From assembly GCF_023217965.1 (NCBI RefSeq), contig NZ_JALPSC010000002.1:682001-746000 (forward strand): a DNA stretch of 64,000 bases. Direction: 5' to 3'. Below the pieces are notes generated by a model. The model was not told the DNA's origin and made no database searches. It was given only the letters and a program-made list of their open reading frames with translations. Source of the stretch: Prevotella sp. E13-27 (GTDB lineage Bacteria; Bacteroidota; Bacteroidia; Bacteroidales; Bacteroidaceae). Position numbers and translations under genes: made by a program. Below are positions 7,666 through 19,827 of this stretch, piece by piece (within the stretch, counting starts at the first letter, position 1; each line of letters starts with the position of its first letter).

Positions 7666-9392
7666 TATTGTGCTTTGTCAATCCAATTCTGAACTTCCTC
7701 TACTGAAGGCTTCTGTAGCTCGAGCTTGAATTTCTTTACTATCTCACCAATCTTCTGCTGAAGACCCTGAGCCTTTTCATCCTTTATGTCCTGAATGAGG
7801 TGGAAGCCTGCCTTGCGCAACACATAGACCCAGTCTTCGGCTACTCCCACTTCGGCCCACTCCTGAACAGAGCTCTGAGGAGCTTTCTTCTCGGGCTTCA
7901 TCTGTGGGAAGAAGAGTACTTCCTGAATATATGTCTTGCCTGTCATGAGCATGACCAGACGGTCTATGCCGATGCCTATGCCTGATGTTGGAGGCATGCC
8001 GTACTGAAGTGCGCGCAGGAAGTCCTGGTCGATAATCATTGCTTCGTCGTCGCCCTTGTCGGCAAGTCGCATCTGCTCCTTGAAGCGCTCTTCCTGATCA
8101 ATAGGGTCGTTGAGCTCTGAGTAAGCGTTGGCAAGCTCCTTGCCGTTTACCATCAGCTCGAAACGCTCTGTCAGTCCGGGCTTCGAACGGTGCATCTTTG
8201 TCAGTGGCGACATCTCTACAGGATAGTCGGTGATGAATGTAGGCTGTATGAATGTGCCTTCGCAGAACTCTCCGAACAGCTCGTCGATGAGCTTACCCTT
8301 GCCCATGGTCTCGTCAACCTCCATGCCCTTCTCCTTGCAGAACGCACGAATCTCTTCCTCGCTCTTGCCGTTGCAGTCGAAGCCGGTCTTCTCCTTGATG
8401 GCGTCGAGGATAGGCAGACGGCGATAGGGAGCCTTGAACGACACTATCTTTCCGTCAATCTCGCGCTCGGGCTTGCCGTTGACAGCAATACAGATGGTCT
8501 CAAGAAGCTTCTCGGTGAACGACATCATCCAGTTGTAGTCCTTGTACTGAACGTAAAGCTCCATACAGGTGAACTCTGGGTTGTGGTTGCGGTCCATGCC
8601 TTCGTTGCGGAAGTTCTTGCCAATCTCATAGACACCCTCGAATCCGCCTACGATAAGACGCTTCAGATACAGCTCTGTTGCTATGCGCATGAACATATCT
8701 TGATTAAGGGCATTGAAGTGGGTCATAAACGGACGCGCACTTGCACCGCCGGCGATAGACTGAAGGGTAGGGGTCTCCACCTCTGTGTAGCCAGCCTCGT
8801 CGAGCACACGGCGAAGTGTGCGAATTACTGTTGCACGCTGCAGGAAGGTGTCTTTCACACCATCGTTAACCACAAGGTCAACATAGCGCTGGCGGTAACG
8901 CAGCTCAGGATCGTCGAACTTGTCGTAGGCAACACCATCCTTGTATTTCACGATAGGCAGTGGCTTCAGCGATTTGGAAAGAAGTGAGAGCTCCTTTGCA
9001 TGAACGGAAATCTCGCCAGTCTGAGTGCGGAACACGAAACCTTTCACGCCAATGAAGTCGCCAATGTCCATCAGCTTCTTGAATACTACATTATAAAGGT
9101 CCTTGTTCTCTTCAGGACAGATATCGTCGCGAGTGATGTAAACCTGAATACGACCCTTTGAGTCCTGCAACTCAACGAATGAAGCCTTACCCATGACACG
9201 GCGGCTCATCATACGGCCTGCAATGCATACCTCACGTGGCTCTGCATCGTCCTGGAAGTTATCTCTTATTTCAGTAGAAAATGCATTCGTGGGATATTCT
9301 GCTGCAGGATATGGGTCAATGCCCATATTGCGCAACTCGTCAAGTGATTGTCTGCGTAAAATCTCTTGTTCGCTTAATTCTAATACGTTCAT
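7665..9392 (-). CDS. lysS: Lysyl-tRNA synthetase, class II
   Basis: 575 residues from the ATG at 9390-9392 (MNVLELSEQEILRRQSL), which sits 37 bases inside the promoter; an upstream in-frame start would lie in the promoter itself. Residues about 55-160 are the OB-fold anticodon-binding domain (AGRMMSRRVMGKASFVEL). The class II core follows: motif 1 near RQRYVDLVVND, motif 2 FRNEGMDRNHNPEFTCMELY, motif 3 GIGIGIDRLVML. It charges tRNA-Lys. The C-terminus carries an extra roughly 75-residue tail (after QEVLFFPQMKPEKK), as seen in other Bacteroidota LysS. Confidence 0.96.
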   Translation of the reverse strand: MNVLELSEQEILRRQSLDELRNMGIDPYPAAEYPTNAFSTEIRDNFQDDAEPREVCIAGRMMSRRVMGKASFVELQDSKGRIQVYITRDDICPEENKDLYNVVFKKLMDIGDFIGVKGFVFRTQTGEISVHAKELSLLSKSLKPLPIVKYKDGVAYDKFDDPELRYRQRYVDLVVNDGVKDTFLQRATVIRTLRRVLDEAGYTEVETPTLQSIAGGASARPFMTHFNALNQDMFMRIATELYLKRLIVGGFEGVYEIGKNFRNEGMDRNHNPEFTCMELYVQYKDYNWMMSFTEKLLETICIAVNGKPEREIDGKIVSFKAPYRRLPILDAIKEKTGFDCNGKSEEEIRAFCKEKGMEVDETMGKGKLIDELFGEFCEGTFIQPTFITDYPVEMSPLTKMHRSKPGLTERFELMVNGKELANAYSELNDPIDQEERFKEQMRLADKGDDEAMIIDQDFLRALQYGMPPTSGIGIGIDRLVMLMTGKTYIQEVLFFPQMKPEKKAPQSSVQEWAEVGVAEDWVYVLRKAGFHLIQDIKDEKAQGLQQKIGEIVKKFKLELQKPSVEEVQNWIDKAQ

Positions 9393-9428
9393 GTTCCTTT
9401 TTAATAATAAATATATGTAATTTGTTTG

Positions 9429-9460
9429 CAAAGTTAGTTTAATTATGGTAAAATGCCAAA
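9429..9460 (-). promoter_or_regulatory. Promoter of lysS-gpsA
   Basis: On the minus strand TTTG (9457-9460), 20 bases, TAACTTTG (9429-9436), an exact fit to the Bacteroidota consensus. The 5' leader is about 30 bases. Confidence 0.8.
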
Positions 9461-9559
9461 TTTTTTTCAAATTTTTGAATTAAACATACCTCCTAAGTAC
9501 TTTAAAGAGGTTAAAAAACGAAAAATGCATATTTTCTGTGATAAATTTTTCACATTTTT

Positions 9560-9591
9560 CTTGTAAATGTGCCGAAAACAAACTAACTTTG
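9560..9591 (+). promoter_or_regulatory. Promoter of ppdK
   Basis: CTTG (9560-9563), 20 bases, TAACTTTG (9584-9591) on the plus strand, giving a leader of about 60 bases before the ATG at 9657. It is divergent from the lysS promoter; the 100 A+T-rich bases between them hold nothing else that I recognise. Confidence 0.75.
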
Positions 9592-9656
9592 CAACATTTG
9601 AAATTAAGAACTAAAATTATAACTAATTTATTGTTAATCGTAAATACTATTTTTTT

Positions 9657-12377
9657 ATGAGTCAAAAGAGAGTTTACCTGTTCGGCAACGGTAAGGCTGA
9701 AGGTAATGCAAAAATGCGTGAGGAACTCGGTGGCAAGGGTGCTAACCTTGCGGAAATGAATCACATCGGTGTTCCCGTTCCTCCAGGTTTCACAATCACA
9801 ACAGATTGCTGTAATGAATACTATCAGGTAGGTCAGCAGAAGATTATGGAGCTGCTGAACGACGACGTGATGGCAGCTGTAAAGCACATCGAGGGTCTGA
9901 TGAACTGCAAGTTTGGCGATGCTGCCAATCCTCTGCTCGTCAGCGTACGTTCAGGTGCCCGCGCTTCTATGCCTGGTATGATGGATACCATTCTGAACCT
10001 TGGTCTTAACGACGAGGTTGCAGAGGGAATGGCAAAGAAGACCAACAATCCTCACTTCGTTTACGACTCTTACCGTCGTTTCGTTCAGATGTACGGTGAC
10101 GTGGTTCTCGAAATGAAGCCCGTTAACAAGACCGACATCGACCCATTTGAGGAGATTATCGAGAAGGTTAAGGCTGAGCGCGGCGTTAAGCTGGATAAGG
10201 ACCTCAGCGTTGATGAGTTGAAGAAGCTCGTTGTTCTGTTCAAGGCTGCCATCAAGGAGCGCACAGGCAAGGACTTCCCCAACGATCCAATCGAGCAGCT
10301 GTGGGGCGCTATCTGCGCTGTGTTCCGTTCTTGGATGAACGAGCGCGCTATCCTCTATCGTAAGATGGAAGGAATACCTGACGAGTGGGGTACAGCCGTA
10401 TCAGTTATGGCAATGGTATTCGGTAACATGGGTGACACCTCTGCTACTGGCGTATGCTTCAGCCGTGATGCTGCTAATGGTGAGAACCTCTTCAACGGTG
10501 AGTACCTTGTAAATGCACAGGGTGAGGACGTTGTTGCAGGTATCCGCACACCTCAGCAGATTACAAAGATCGGTTCTCAGCGTTGGGCTGAGCGTGCCGG
10601 CATCAGCGAGGAAGAGCGCGTTGCTAAGTATCCTTCTATGGAAGAGGCAATGCCTGAGATCTATGCTCAGCTGAACGGCATTCAGGAGAAGCTCGAGGAG
10701 CACTATCGTGACATGCAGGATATGGAGTTCACCGTTCAGGAGGGCAAGCTCTGGTTCCTCCAGACACGTAACGGTAAGCGCACAGGTGCTGCTATGGTTA
10801 AGATTGCCATCGACCTGCTCCACGAGGGTAAGATTGATGAGAAGACTGCTATCCTGCGCTGCGAGCCCAACAAGCTCGACGAGTTGCTGCACCCCGTATT
10901 CGACAAGAAGGCCCTGTCAAAGGCCAAGGTCATCGCTCAGGGTCTGCCCGCATCTCCCGGTGCTGCCTGTGGTCAGATCGTGTTCCACGCTGACGACGCA
11001 GAGGCTTGGCACAACGATGGTCACAAGGTGGTGCTCGTTCGTATTGAAACCTCACCTGAGGACCTCGCTGGTATGGCTTCTGCAGAAGGCATCCTCACAG
11101 CACGTGGCGGTATGACTTCTCACGCTGCCGTTGTTGCTCGTGGTATGGGTAAGTGCTGCGTTTCTGGCGTAGGCTCACTCAACGTTAGCTACAAGGACAA
11201 GACTGTTGAGATTGACGGCGTTGTATATAAGGAGGGTGACTACATCTCTCTGAACGGTACAACAGGTCAGGTTTATGCAGGCGAAGTTCCAACAAAGGCT
11301 GCTGAGCTTTCAGGCGACTTCAAGGAGCTCATGGACCTCTGCGACAAGTACACCAAGCTGCAGGTTCGCACCAATGCTGATACTCCACACGATGCACAGG
11401 TAGCTCGCGCTTTCGGTGCTAAGGGTATCGGTCTGACACGTACTGAGCACATGTTCTTCGAGGATAAGAAGATTATTGCTATGCGTGAGATGATTCTCTC
11501 TGACAGCCTCGCTGGACGTGAGAAGGCTCTTGCTAAGCTGCTGCCTTATCAGAAGGCCGACTTCAAGGGCATCCTCGAGGCTATGGACGGTCTGCCCGTG
11601 AACATCCGTCTGCTCGATCCCCCTCTCCACGAGTTCGTTCCCCACGATCTGGCTGGTCAGGAGACCATGGCCAAGGAGATGGGCGTCAGCCTGGAGACCA
11701 TCCAGCGCCGCGTAGCTTCTCTTGCTGAGAACAACCCAATGCTTGGTCACCGCGGTTGCCGTCTGGGCATCACCTTCCCTGAGATCACAGCTATGCAGAC
11801 ACGCGCCATCCTCGGTGCTGCTTGCGAACTGAAGAAGGAAGGCAAGAACCCAATGCCAGAAATCATGGTTCCTCTGATTGGTACTCTCTATGAGCTGAAG
11901 CAGCAGAAGGAAGTTATCCAGAGCACAGCTAAGGAGGTATTCGCAGCTGAGGGCATCGAGGTAGAGTTCGAGATTGGTACAATGATTGAGATTCCACGTG
12001 CTGCCCTGACTGCTGACCGCATCGCTACAGAGGCTCAGTACTTCTCATTCGGTACTAACGACCTGACACAGATGACATTCGGTTACAGCCGTGACGATAT
12101 CGCATCGTTCCTGCCTGTATATCTCGACAAGAAGATCCTGAAGGTTGACCCATTCCAGGTACTCGACCAGAAGGGTGTTGGTAAGCTCATTAAGTACGCC
12201 GTTAAGGCCGGTCGCGAGGTTCGTCCAGAGCTGCGTTGCGGTATCTGCGGTGAGCACGGTGGTGAGCCCAGCTCAGTTAAGTTCTGCGCTAAGATTGGCA
12301 TGAACTACGCTTCTTGTTCTCCATTCCGCGTGCCCATCGCACGTCTGGCTGCCGCACAGGCTGCTGTTGAGGAGTAA
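9657..12377 (+). CDS. ppdK: Pyruvate, phosphate dikinase
   Basis: 906 residues, full length. The N-terminal ATP-grasp part begins with FGNGKAEGNAKMREELGGKGANLAEM. The swivelling phosphohistidine domain has GGMTSHAAVVARGMG with the phosphorylated His at about 489. The C-terminal PEP/pyruvate barrel has GIGLTRTEHMFF, SFGTNDLTQMTFGYSRDD and RCGICGEHGGEP with the catalytic Cys at about 864. It interconverts pyruvate + ATP + phosphate and PEP + AMP + pyrophosphate; in anaerobic Bacteroidota it serves glycolysis and gluconeogenesis, saving ATP through pyrophosphate. Codon use is that of a highly expressed gene (GGT, AAG, CGT/CGC frequent). It stands alone, between its promoter and a strong terminator. 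Confidence 0.97.
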   Translation: MSQKRVYLFGNGKAEGNAKMREELGGKGANLAEMNHIGVPVPPGFTITTDCCNEYYQVGQQKIMELLNDDVMAAVKHIEGLMNCKFGDAANPLLVSVRSGARASMPGMMDTILNLGLNDEVAEGMAKKTNNPHFVYDSYRRFVQMYGDVVLEMKPVNKTDIDPFEEIIEKVKAERGVKLDKDLSVDELKKLVVLFKAAIKERTGKDFPNDPIEQLWGAICAVFRSWMNERAILYRKMEGIPDEWGTAVSVMAMVFGNMGDTSATGVCFSRDAANGENLFNGEYLVNAQGEDVVAGIRTPQQITKIGSQRWAERAGISEEERVAKYPSMEEAMPEIYAQLNGIQEKLEEHYRDMQDMEFTVQEGKLWFLQTRNGKRTGAAMVKIAIDLLHEGKIDEKTAILRCEPNKLDELLHPVFDKKALSKAKVIAQGLPASPGAACGQIVFHADDAEAWHNDGHKVVLVRIETSPEDLAGMASAEGILTARGGMTSHAAVVARGMGKCCVSGVGSLNVSYKDKTVEIDGVVYKEGDYISLNGTTGQVYAGEVPTKAAELSGDFKELMDLCDKYTKLQVRTNADTPHDAQVARAFGAKGIGLTRTEHMFFEDKKIIAMREMILSDSLAGREKALAKLLPYQKADFKGILEAMDGLPVNIRLLDPPLHEFVPHDLAGQETMAKEMGVSLETIQRRVASLAENNPMLGHRGCRLGITFPEITAMQTRAILGAACELKKEGKNPMPEIMVPLIGTLYELKQQKEVIQSTAKEVFAAEGIEVEFEIGTMIEIPRAALTADRIATEAQYFSFGTNDLTQMTFGYSRDDIASFLPVYLDKKILKVDPFQVLDQKGVGKLIKYAVKAGREVRPELRCGICGEHGGEPSSVKFCAKIGMNYASCSPFRVPIARLAAAQAAVEE

Positions 12378-12403
12378 GAAGATTATTCCATATGAATGAA
12401 ATA

Positions 12404-12448
12404 GTGAGCGTAACTCTATGCGTAATAGTAAGTTACGCTCACTTTTTG
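12404..12448 (+). terminator. Intrinsic terminator of ppdK
   Basis: A perfect 12-base stem, GTGAGCGTAACT (12404-12415) with AGTTACGCTCAC (12431-12442), then TTTTT. It lies 27 bases after the ppdK stop. Confidence 0.9.
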
Positions 12449-12492
12449 GATTTTACCATAAAGAATTCATTTTAAACAATAATTAGACAACC

Positions 12493-14964
12493 ATGAACAT
12501 TAAGTATCTAGGTATCTTGGTAGCAGCGGCATTGCTTACTACAAGCCCCGCTGGAGCAAAAGAGAAAAAAGAGAAGAAAGAGAAAGCAAAGACTGAACAG
12601 AAGGCTGAAAAGAAGTCTGACAAGAAAGACGAGAAGAAGGCTGAGAAGAAAAAGGAGCCGAAGTATTTCAGCCTTTTCAAGAAGAAAAAGGCACAGCCCA
12701 AAGCTGCTCCAAAGGTTGAGAAGCCAGATGTTGACCGCAAGGGTCTCTTCCATGTGACCAAGGTTAAAAACGACTGGTTCTTCCAGATTCCCGACAGTCT
12801 TATCGGACGTCAGTTCCTCACAACCACACGATTCACCAGCACACCGGCTCAGAGCGGCATTTTCGGTGGTGAGCAGGTGAACGAACAGACTGTTTATTTC
12901 CAGAAGGGTGTTGACGACCAGCTCCTCCTGCGTGCAAACCTTATTATTAATGTAGCCGACAGCGTAGATAAGATTAGTCGTGCCATCACCATCAGCAATG
13001 AGAATCCTATCATTGCCTCATTCAAGATTGAGAGTCATAAAGACAGCATATATAAGATTAAGGTAAACTCGTTCTTCAATCAGGACAATCCTGCTATCGC
13101 TCTGCCTCAGTATGTGAAGAGACAGTTTGAACTGCAGGGAATGCTGGGCGACATGAGCTATATCGAGGATATCAAGTCGTTCCCAATGAACACCGAGGTG
13201 CGCACTGTTAAGACCTATGCCTCAAACAGTCGTTCGCTGCCTTCATCGTCATATACAGGTAAGGTGACCTTCGGACTCAACGTTAGCTTTGTGCTGCTGC
13301 CTGAGAAGCCAATGATGCGCAGATATTATGACCCTCGCGTAGGCTTCTTCGTGGACCGTTTCAACAGCTATACTGACGACCAGCAGCGCGTAGAGAGCAA
13401 GACGTTCATCACTCGCTGGCGTCTGGAGCCACGTCCAGAGGATGTGGAGAAGATGCGCAACGGCGAGCTCGTTGAGCCACAGAAGCCAATTGTCTATTAC
13501 ATTGACCCTGCAACACCAAAGCAGTGGCGCAAATATCTCATCATGGGTGTGGAAGACTGGCAGAAGGCTTTCGAGAAGGCTGGCTTCAAGAACGCCATCC
13601 AGGCTCGCGAATGGCCTGAGAACGACAGCACCATGAGCATGGAGGATGCACGCTTCAGCTGTATTCGCTATCTGGCAAGCCCAATAGCTAACGCCTATGG
13701 ACCAAATGTTCACGACCCTCGTACAGGTGAGATTATCGAGAGCCACATCTGCTGGTACCACAACGTTATGTCGCTGGTTCACGACTGGTATATGGTTCAG
13801 GCAAGCTCTATCGACGAGGCAGCACAGAAGATGAACTACGATGAGGAACTTATGGGACAGCTCATCCGTTTCGTTAGCTCTCACGAGGTGGGCCATACTC
13901 TCGGTCTGCGTCACAACTTCGGAAGCTCAAGCACCGTGCCTGTTGACAGCCTTCGTAACAAGGCATGGGTAGAGGCCCACGGTCACACACCAAGTATCAT
14001 GGACTATGCCCGTTTCAACTATGTGGCTCAGCCTGAGGACAACATCAGTCGCGACGGCATCTTCCCACGCATAGGCGACTATGACATGTGGGCTATCACA
14101 TGGGGCTACAAGCCAATGTTCGATGCTAAGGACGAGCTGCAAGACCACAAGATGCTCGAGCCAATGGTGCTCGAGTCTCTGAAGAACCGCCGTCTGTGGT
14201 GGGGCGATGGAGAAGGGGAGCGCAGAGATCCTCGTCGTCAGACTGAAGACCTTGGCGACGACCCTGTTAAGGCCAGCTATTATGGCATTGAGAACCTTAA
14301 GCGTCTGATAAAGAAGCTGCCTGAATATACTAAGGATGACGAGAAGGACATCTACGGCAATGACGTAGCTTCAATGTACAGTGAGGTTCTCAATCAGTTT
14401 TATCGCTACTGCGGACACGTGGCTCGCAACATCGGTGGCTATCTGGTAGATGTCAAGACTCAGGGCATGGAAGGCAACGTCTATGAGCCACAGCCTGTGG
14501 CCAAGCAGAAGGCAGCCATAAAGTTCCTTGACGAGCAGCTGTTGCACGAGCCCATGTGGCTTCGTGATGTGAACTATGCAAAGCGCATCACTACCGATCC
14601 TCAGACCATGACGAAATCTATTGGCGAGGCTGCTGTCTCAACAATGATGAGCCGTCTGCTGGAGCTCAATGAACTCTATACTCCGCAGCAGTATCTTAAT
14701 GACCTCAGCAAGCTGGTGTTCAGCGAGCTTGACAGCAACAGCAAGGTGACACCTTACCGCATGGCTCTGCATAACAGCATGCTTTCTTATCTGAAACGCT
14801 TCTTTAACTATGGCAATGATAAGATTCAGCCTGCCGTGCTCTACACTCTTCAGCAGCTGCAGAAGAAGGCAAAGACAGCGTCAACAGCTGCTCCCGATGC
14901 CGACAGCCGTGCTCACTATGCAAATATCTACGACCAGATAGGTCGTCAGCTTGTGTGGAAATAA
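12493..14964 (+). CDS. Zinc-dependent metalloprotease of the DUF5117/DUF4953 type
   Basis: 823 residues. A signal peptide (MNIKYLGILVAAALLTTSPAGA) is followed by a striking lysine/glutamate-rich stretch of about 45 residues (22-68), then a large domain of the DUF5117 kind (DNDWFFQIPDSLIGRQFL-like start) and the catalytic domain with SSHEVGHTLGLRHNFG (first His about 464; HExxHxxxxxH zinc site) and the downstream SIMDYARFNY turn. Such proteins are exported peptidases of Bacteroidota with unknown substrates. The charged stretch is probably a flexible linker in the periplasm. A terminator-like hairpin follows at 14994-15033; no close partner gene is apparent. Confidence 0.88.
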   Translation: MNIKYLGILVAAALLTTSPAGAKEKKEKKEKAKTEQKAEKKSDKKDEKKAEKKKEPKYFSLFKKKKAQPKAAPKVEKPDVDRKGLFHVTKVKNDWFFQIPDSLIGRQFLTTTRFTSTPAQSGIFGGEQVNEQTVYFQKGVDDQLLLRANLIINVADSVDKISRAITISNENPIIASFKIESHKDSIYKIKVNSFFNQDNPAIALPQYVKRQFELQGMLGDMSYIEDIKSFPMNTEVRTVKTYASNSRSLPSSSYTGKVTFGLNVSFVLLPEKPMMRRYYDPRVGFFVDRFNSYTDDQQRVESKTFITRWRLEPRPEDVEKMRNGELVEPQKPIVYYIDPATPKQWRKYLIMGVEDWQKAFEKAGFKNAIQAREWPENDSTMSMEDARFSCIRYLASPIANAYGPNVHDPRTGEIIESHICWYHNVMSLVHDWYMVQASSIDEAAQKMNYDEELMGQLIRFVSSHEVGHTLGLRHNFGSSSTVPVDSLRNKAWVEAHGHTPSIMDYARFNYVAQPEDNISRDGIFPRIGDYDMWAITWGYKPMFDAKDELQDHKMLEPMVLESLKNRRLWWGDGEGERRDPRRQTEDLGDDPVKASYYGIENLKRLIKKLPEYTKDDEKDIYGNDVASMYSEVLNQFYRYCGHVARNIGGYLVDVKTQGMEGNVYEPQPVAKQKAAIKFLDEQLLHEPMWLRDVNYAKRITTDPQTMTKSIGEAAVSTMMSRLLELNELYTPQQYLNDLSKLVFSELDSNSKVTPYRMALHNSMLSYLKRFFNYGNDKIQPAVLYTLQQLQKKAKTASTAAPDADSRAHYANIYDQIGRQLVWK

Positions 14965-14993
14965 GATAGTAATACATCCCATTAGAACAATAA

Positions 14994-15033
14994 AAGGTTG
15001 GCGCTTCCTTGTGAGGTGCCAATCTTTTTTATT
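14994..15033 (+). terminator. Intrinsic terminator after the metalloprotease gene
   Basis: GGTTGGCGCTTC pairs imperfectly with GAGGTGCCAATC (G-U and one mismatch), followed by TTTTTT at about 15025-15030. Confidence 0.75.
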
Positions 15034-15048
15034 TATATTGCCATTTGT

Positions 15049-15079
15049 TTTGTTTGTTCAAATTAAATGATTATCTTTG
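15049..15079 (+). promoter_or_regulatory. Promoter of the TlpA-like gene
   Basis: TTTG (15049-15052), 19 bases, TATCTTTG (15072-15079); the gene starts at 15142, giving a leader of about 55 bases. Confidence 0.7.
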
Positions 15080-15141
15080 CCGAATTATTGGTAAAGTCAT
15101 AACGACGATGCAACGCTACTAAATAATTAAAATTACGATAA

Positions 15142-15705
15142 ATGAAGAAAACTATCCTGCTGTCAACAGCATTCGCTTTGTTCTTGGCGCTGTCGCCAAA
15201 CAAGGCTTATTCGAGCAACAACAACGATGCCCTTATGGAAGTAAACAACACCGAACAGGCTCCTCAGTCTGAGGCGAAAGCCATAGGCAAGATGTTTACC
15301 GACCTTGTGATTAATGGCTCCGATGGGCGCAAACACCGACTGAGCGAGTGGTGTGGCAAGGGCAACTATGTGCTCATAGACTTCTGGGCAAGCTGGTGCG
15401 GACCCTGTCGCAGGGAGATGCCCAACGTGGTGAGATGCTACGAGGCATATCACAAGAAAGGCTTCGAGGTTATAGGCATCTCTTTCGATAACAACAAGGC
15501 AGCGTGGCTTGAGGCTATAAAGGAACTTAACATGCCGTGGATTCATCTTAGCGACCTGGCAGGGTGGAAGAGTGTAGGGGCTTCAACCTACGGCATCAGG
15601 AGCATTCCCTCAAACATACTTCTCGACAAGAATGGAAAAATCATTGCTGTTGACCTTCGCGGCTATGCTCTTGACGAACAATTAGAAAAAATATTCAATA
15701 AATAA
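15142..15705 (+). CDS. TlpA-like periplasmic thioredoxin-fold protein
   Basis: 187 residues. A signal peptide (MKKTILLSTAFALFLALSPNKAYS) precedes a thioredoxin-like domain from about residue 50. The redox motif is ASWCGPCRREMP, with the two cysteines at about 86 and 89; the cis-proline loop is YGIRSIPSNILLDKNGKI. AhpC/TSA-TlpA proteins of this kind reduce disulfides or support cytochrome and protein folding in the periplasm. No signal for a lipid anchor is seen. It has its own promoter and terminator-free short spacer before nifJ, so a shared function with nifJ is not implied. Confidence 0.9.
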   Translation: MKKTILLSTAFALFLALSPNKAYSSNNNDALMEVNNTEQAPQSEAKAIGKMFTDLVINGSDGRKHRLSEWCGKGNYVLIDFWASWCGPCRREMPNVVRCYEAYHKKGFEVIGISFDNNKAAWLEAIKELNMPWIHLSDLAGWKSVGASTYGIRSIPSNILLDKNGKIIAVDLRGYALDEQLEKIFNK

Positions 15706-15767
15706 CTAATTCTCTCCTATATCGACAAAAAAATGCAAACGTTTTAGCAAGATTTTGCAATCTCTGC

Positions 15768-15798
15768 TTTGCAATTCGAAAAATTGTTATTACTTTTG
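15768..15798 (+). promoter_or_regulatory. Promoter of nifJ
   Basis: TTTG (15768-15771), 19 bases, TACTTTTG (15791-15798). The start codon is at 15869, about 65 bases after the expected transcription start. Confidence 0.75.
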
Positions 15799-15868
15799 CA
15801 GCGTTTTAAAACAAATCACTATTTCTAGGTATATATAGGTTTTTCATTTTATACATTTATTTAACAAA

Positions 15869-19447
<3,579 letters not shown>

Positions 19448-19528
19448 GCGTAATGCCAAGCTTGCTTGAGCATTACCGAACGTACGAGCAGTCATGATGT
19501 AGTCATAACTGGGAAGATTAAGAAAAAA

Positions 19529-19558
19529 GTGTGGTCAGGAGTTTTGCTCCTGACACAC
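19529..19558 (-). terminator. Hairpin terminator reading leftwards
   Basis: GTGTGGTCAGGAG (19529-19541) and CTCCTGACACAC (19547-19558) form a stem. The T-run (TTTTTT) follows it only on the minus strand (19523-19528), so it stops leftward transcripts, presumably from the small gene at 19610-19711. Its stem resembles the one at 19771-19804. Confidence 0.7.
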
Positions 19559-19569
19559 CTGCCATACAA

Positions 19570-19612
19570 GAAAAGAGCGGCGCGTCCATTATGGATGCGC
19601 CGCTTTTCTTTA
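19570..19612. terminator. Bidirectional GC-rich terminator between nifJ and the smalltalk ORF
   Basis: AGCGGCGCGTCCAT and ATGGATGCGCCGCT form a stem with one mismatched pair and almost no loop, with A-rich flank on the left and TTTTCTTT on the right. It can end nifJ transcripts rightwards and the smalltalk transcript leftwards, whose stop codon touches it at 19610. Confidence 0.8.
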
Positions 19613-19711
19613 CATCATAGTCATGCAACTCTGCACTCCCAAGCTTGTCGCTATCGCGGTAAGTATCGCCGCAATTGTCTGCAAAATAAATTTCCACGTT
19701 TCGTTCTTCAT
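19610..19711 (-). CDS. Smalltalk protein (33-residue membrane peptide)
   Basis: A short frame starting at the ATG 19709-19711 encodes 33 residues: MKNETWKFILQTIAAIL and then TAIATSLGVQSCMTMM. A charged N-terminus, Trp-Lys-Phe, a single hydrophobic helix and a Cys near the end match the tiny 'smalltalk' family of Bacteroidales, whose function is unknown. In other genomes it usually sits beside HU-like DNA-binding, amidase and VirE-type genes; none of these is here, so this is an isolated copy. It begins after an A+T-rich leader and ends directly at a GC-rich hairpin. The conserved sequence and intact frame argue that it is a real gene. Confidence 0.8.
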   Translation of the reverse strand: MKNETWKFILQTIAAILTAIATSLGVQSCMTMM

Positions 19712-19770
19712 ATTTTTTTATTTGTCAAGAATTAGAGAGTCTGCCACGAGGTGAGAAGTAATATTATAAA

Positions 19771-19804
19771 AGTATGGTCAAGGTTTCAAAGCCTTGACCA
19801 TACT
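19771..19804. terminator. Terminator of lysA (reads leftwards)
   Basis: AGTATGGTCAAGG (19771-19783) and CCTTGACCATACT (19792-19804) form a perfect 13-base stem. On the minus strand it is followed by TTTTATAAT, 23 bases beyond the lysA stop. A T-poor right flank makes it weak in the other direction. Confidence 0.8.
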
Positions 19805-19827
19805 TATATGAGTATAGTTGATTGGAA

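Noticed and set aside
8190..8987. 265-codon plus-strand frame opposite lysS
   Set aside because: Fully inside a well-conserved gene on the other strand, without any family feature.
19450..19485. nifJ terminator at GTAATGC..GCATTAC
   Set aside because: A seven-base stem with a large loop and no T-run; the stronger hairpin at 19570-19612 is the better candidate.
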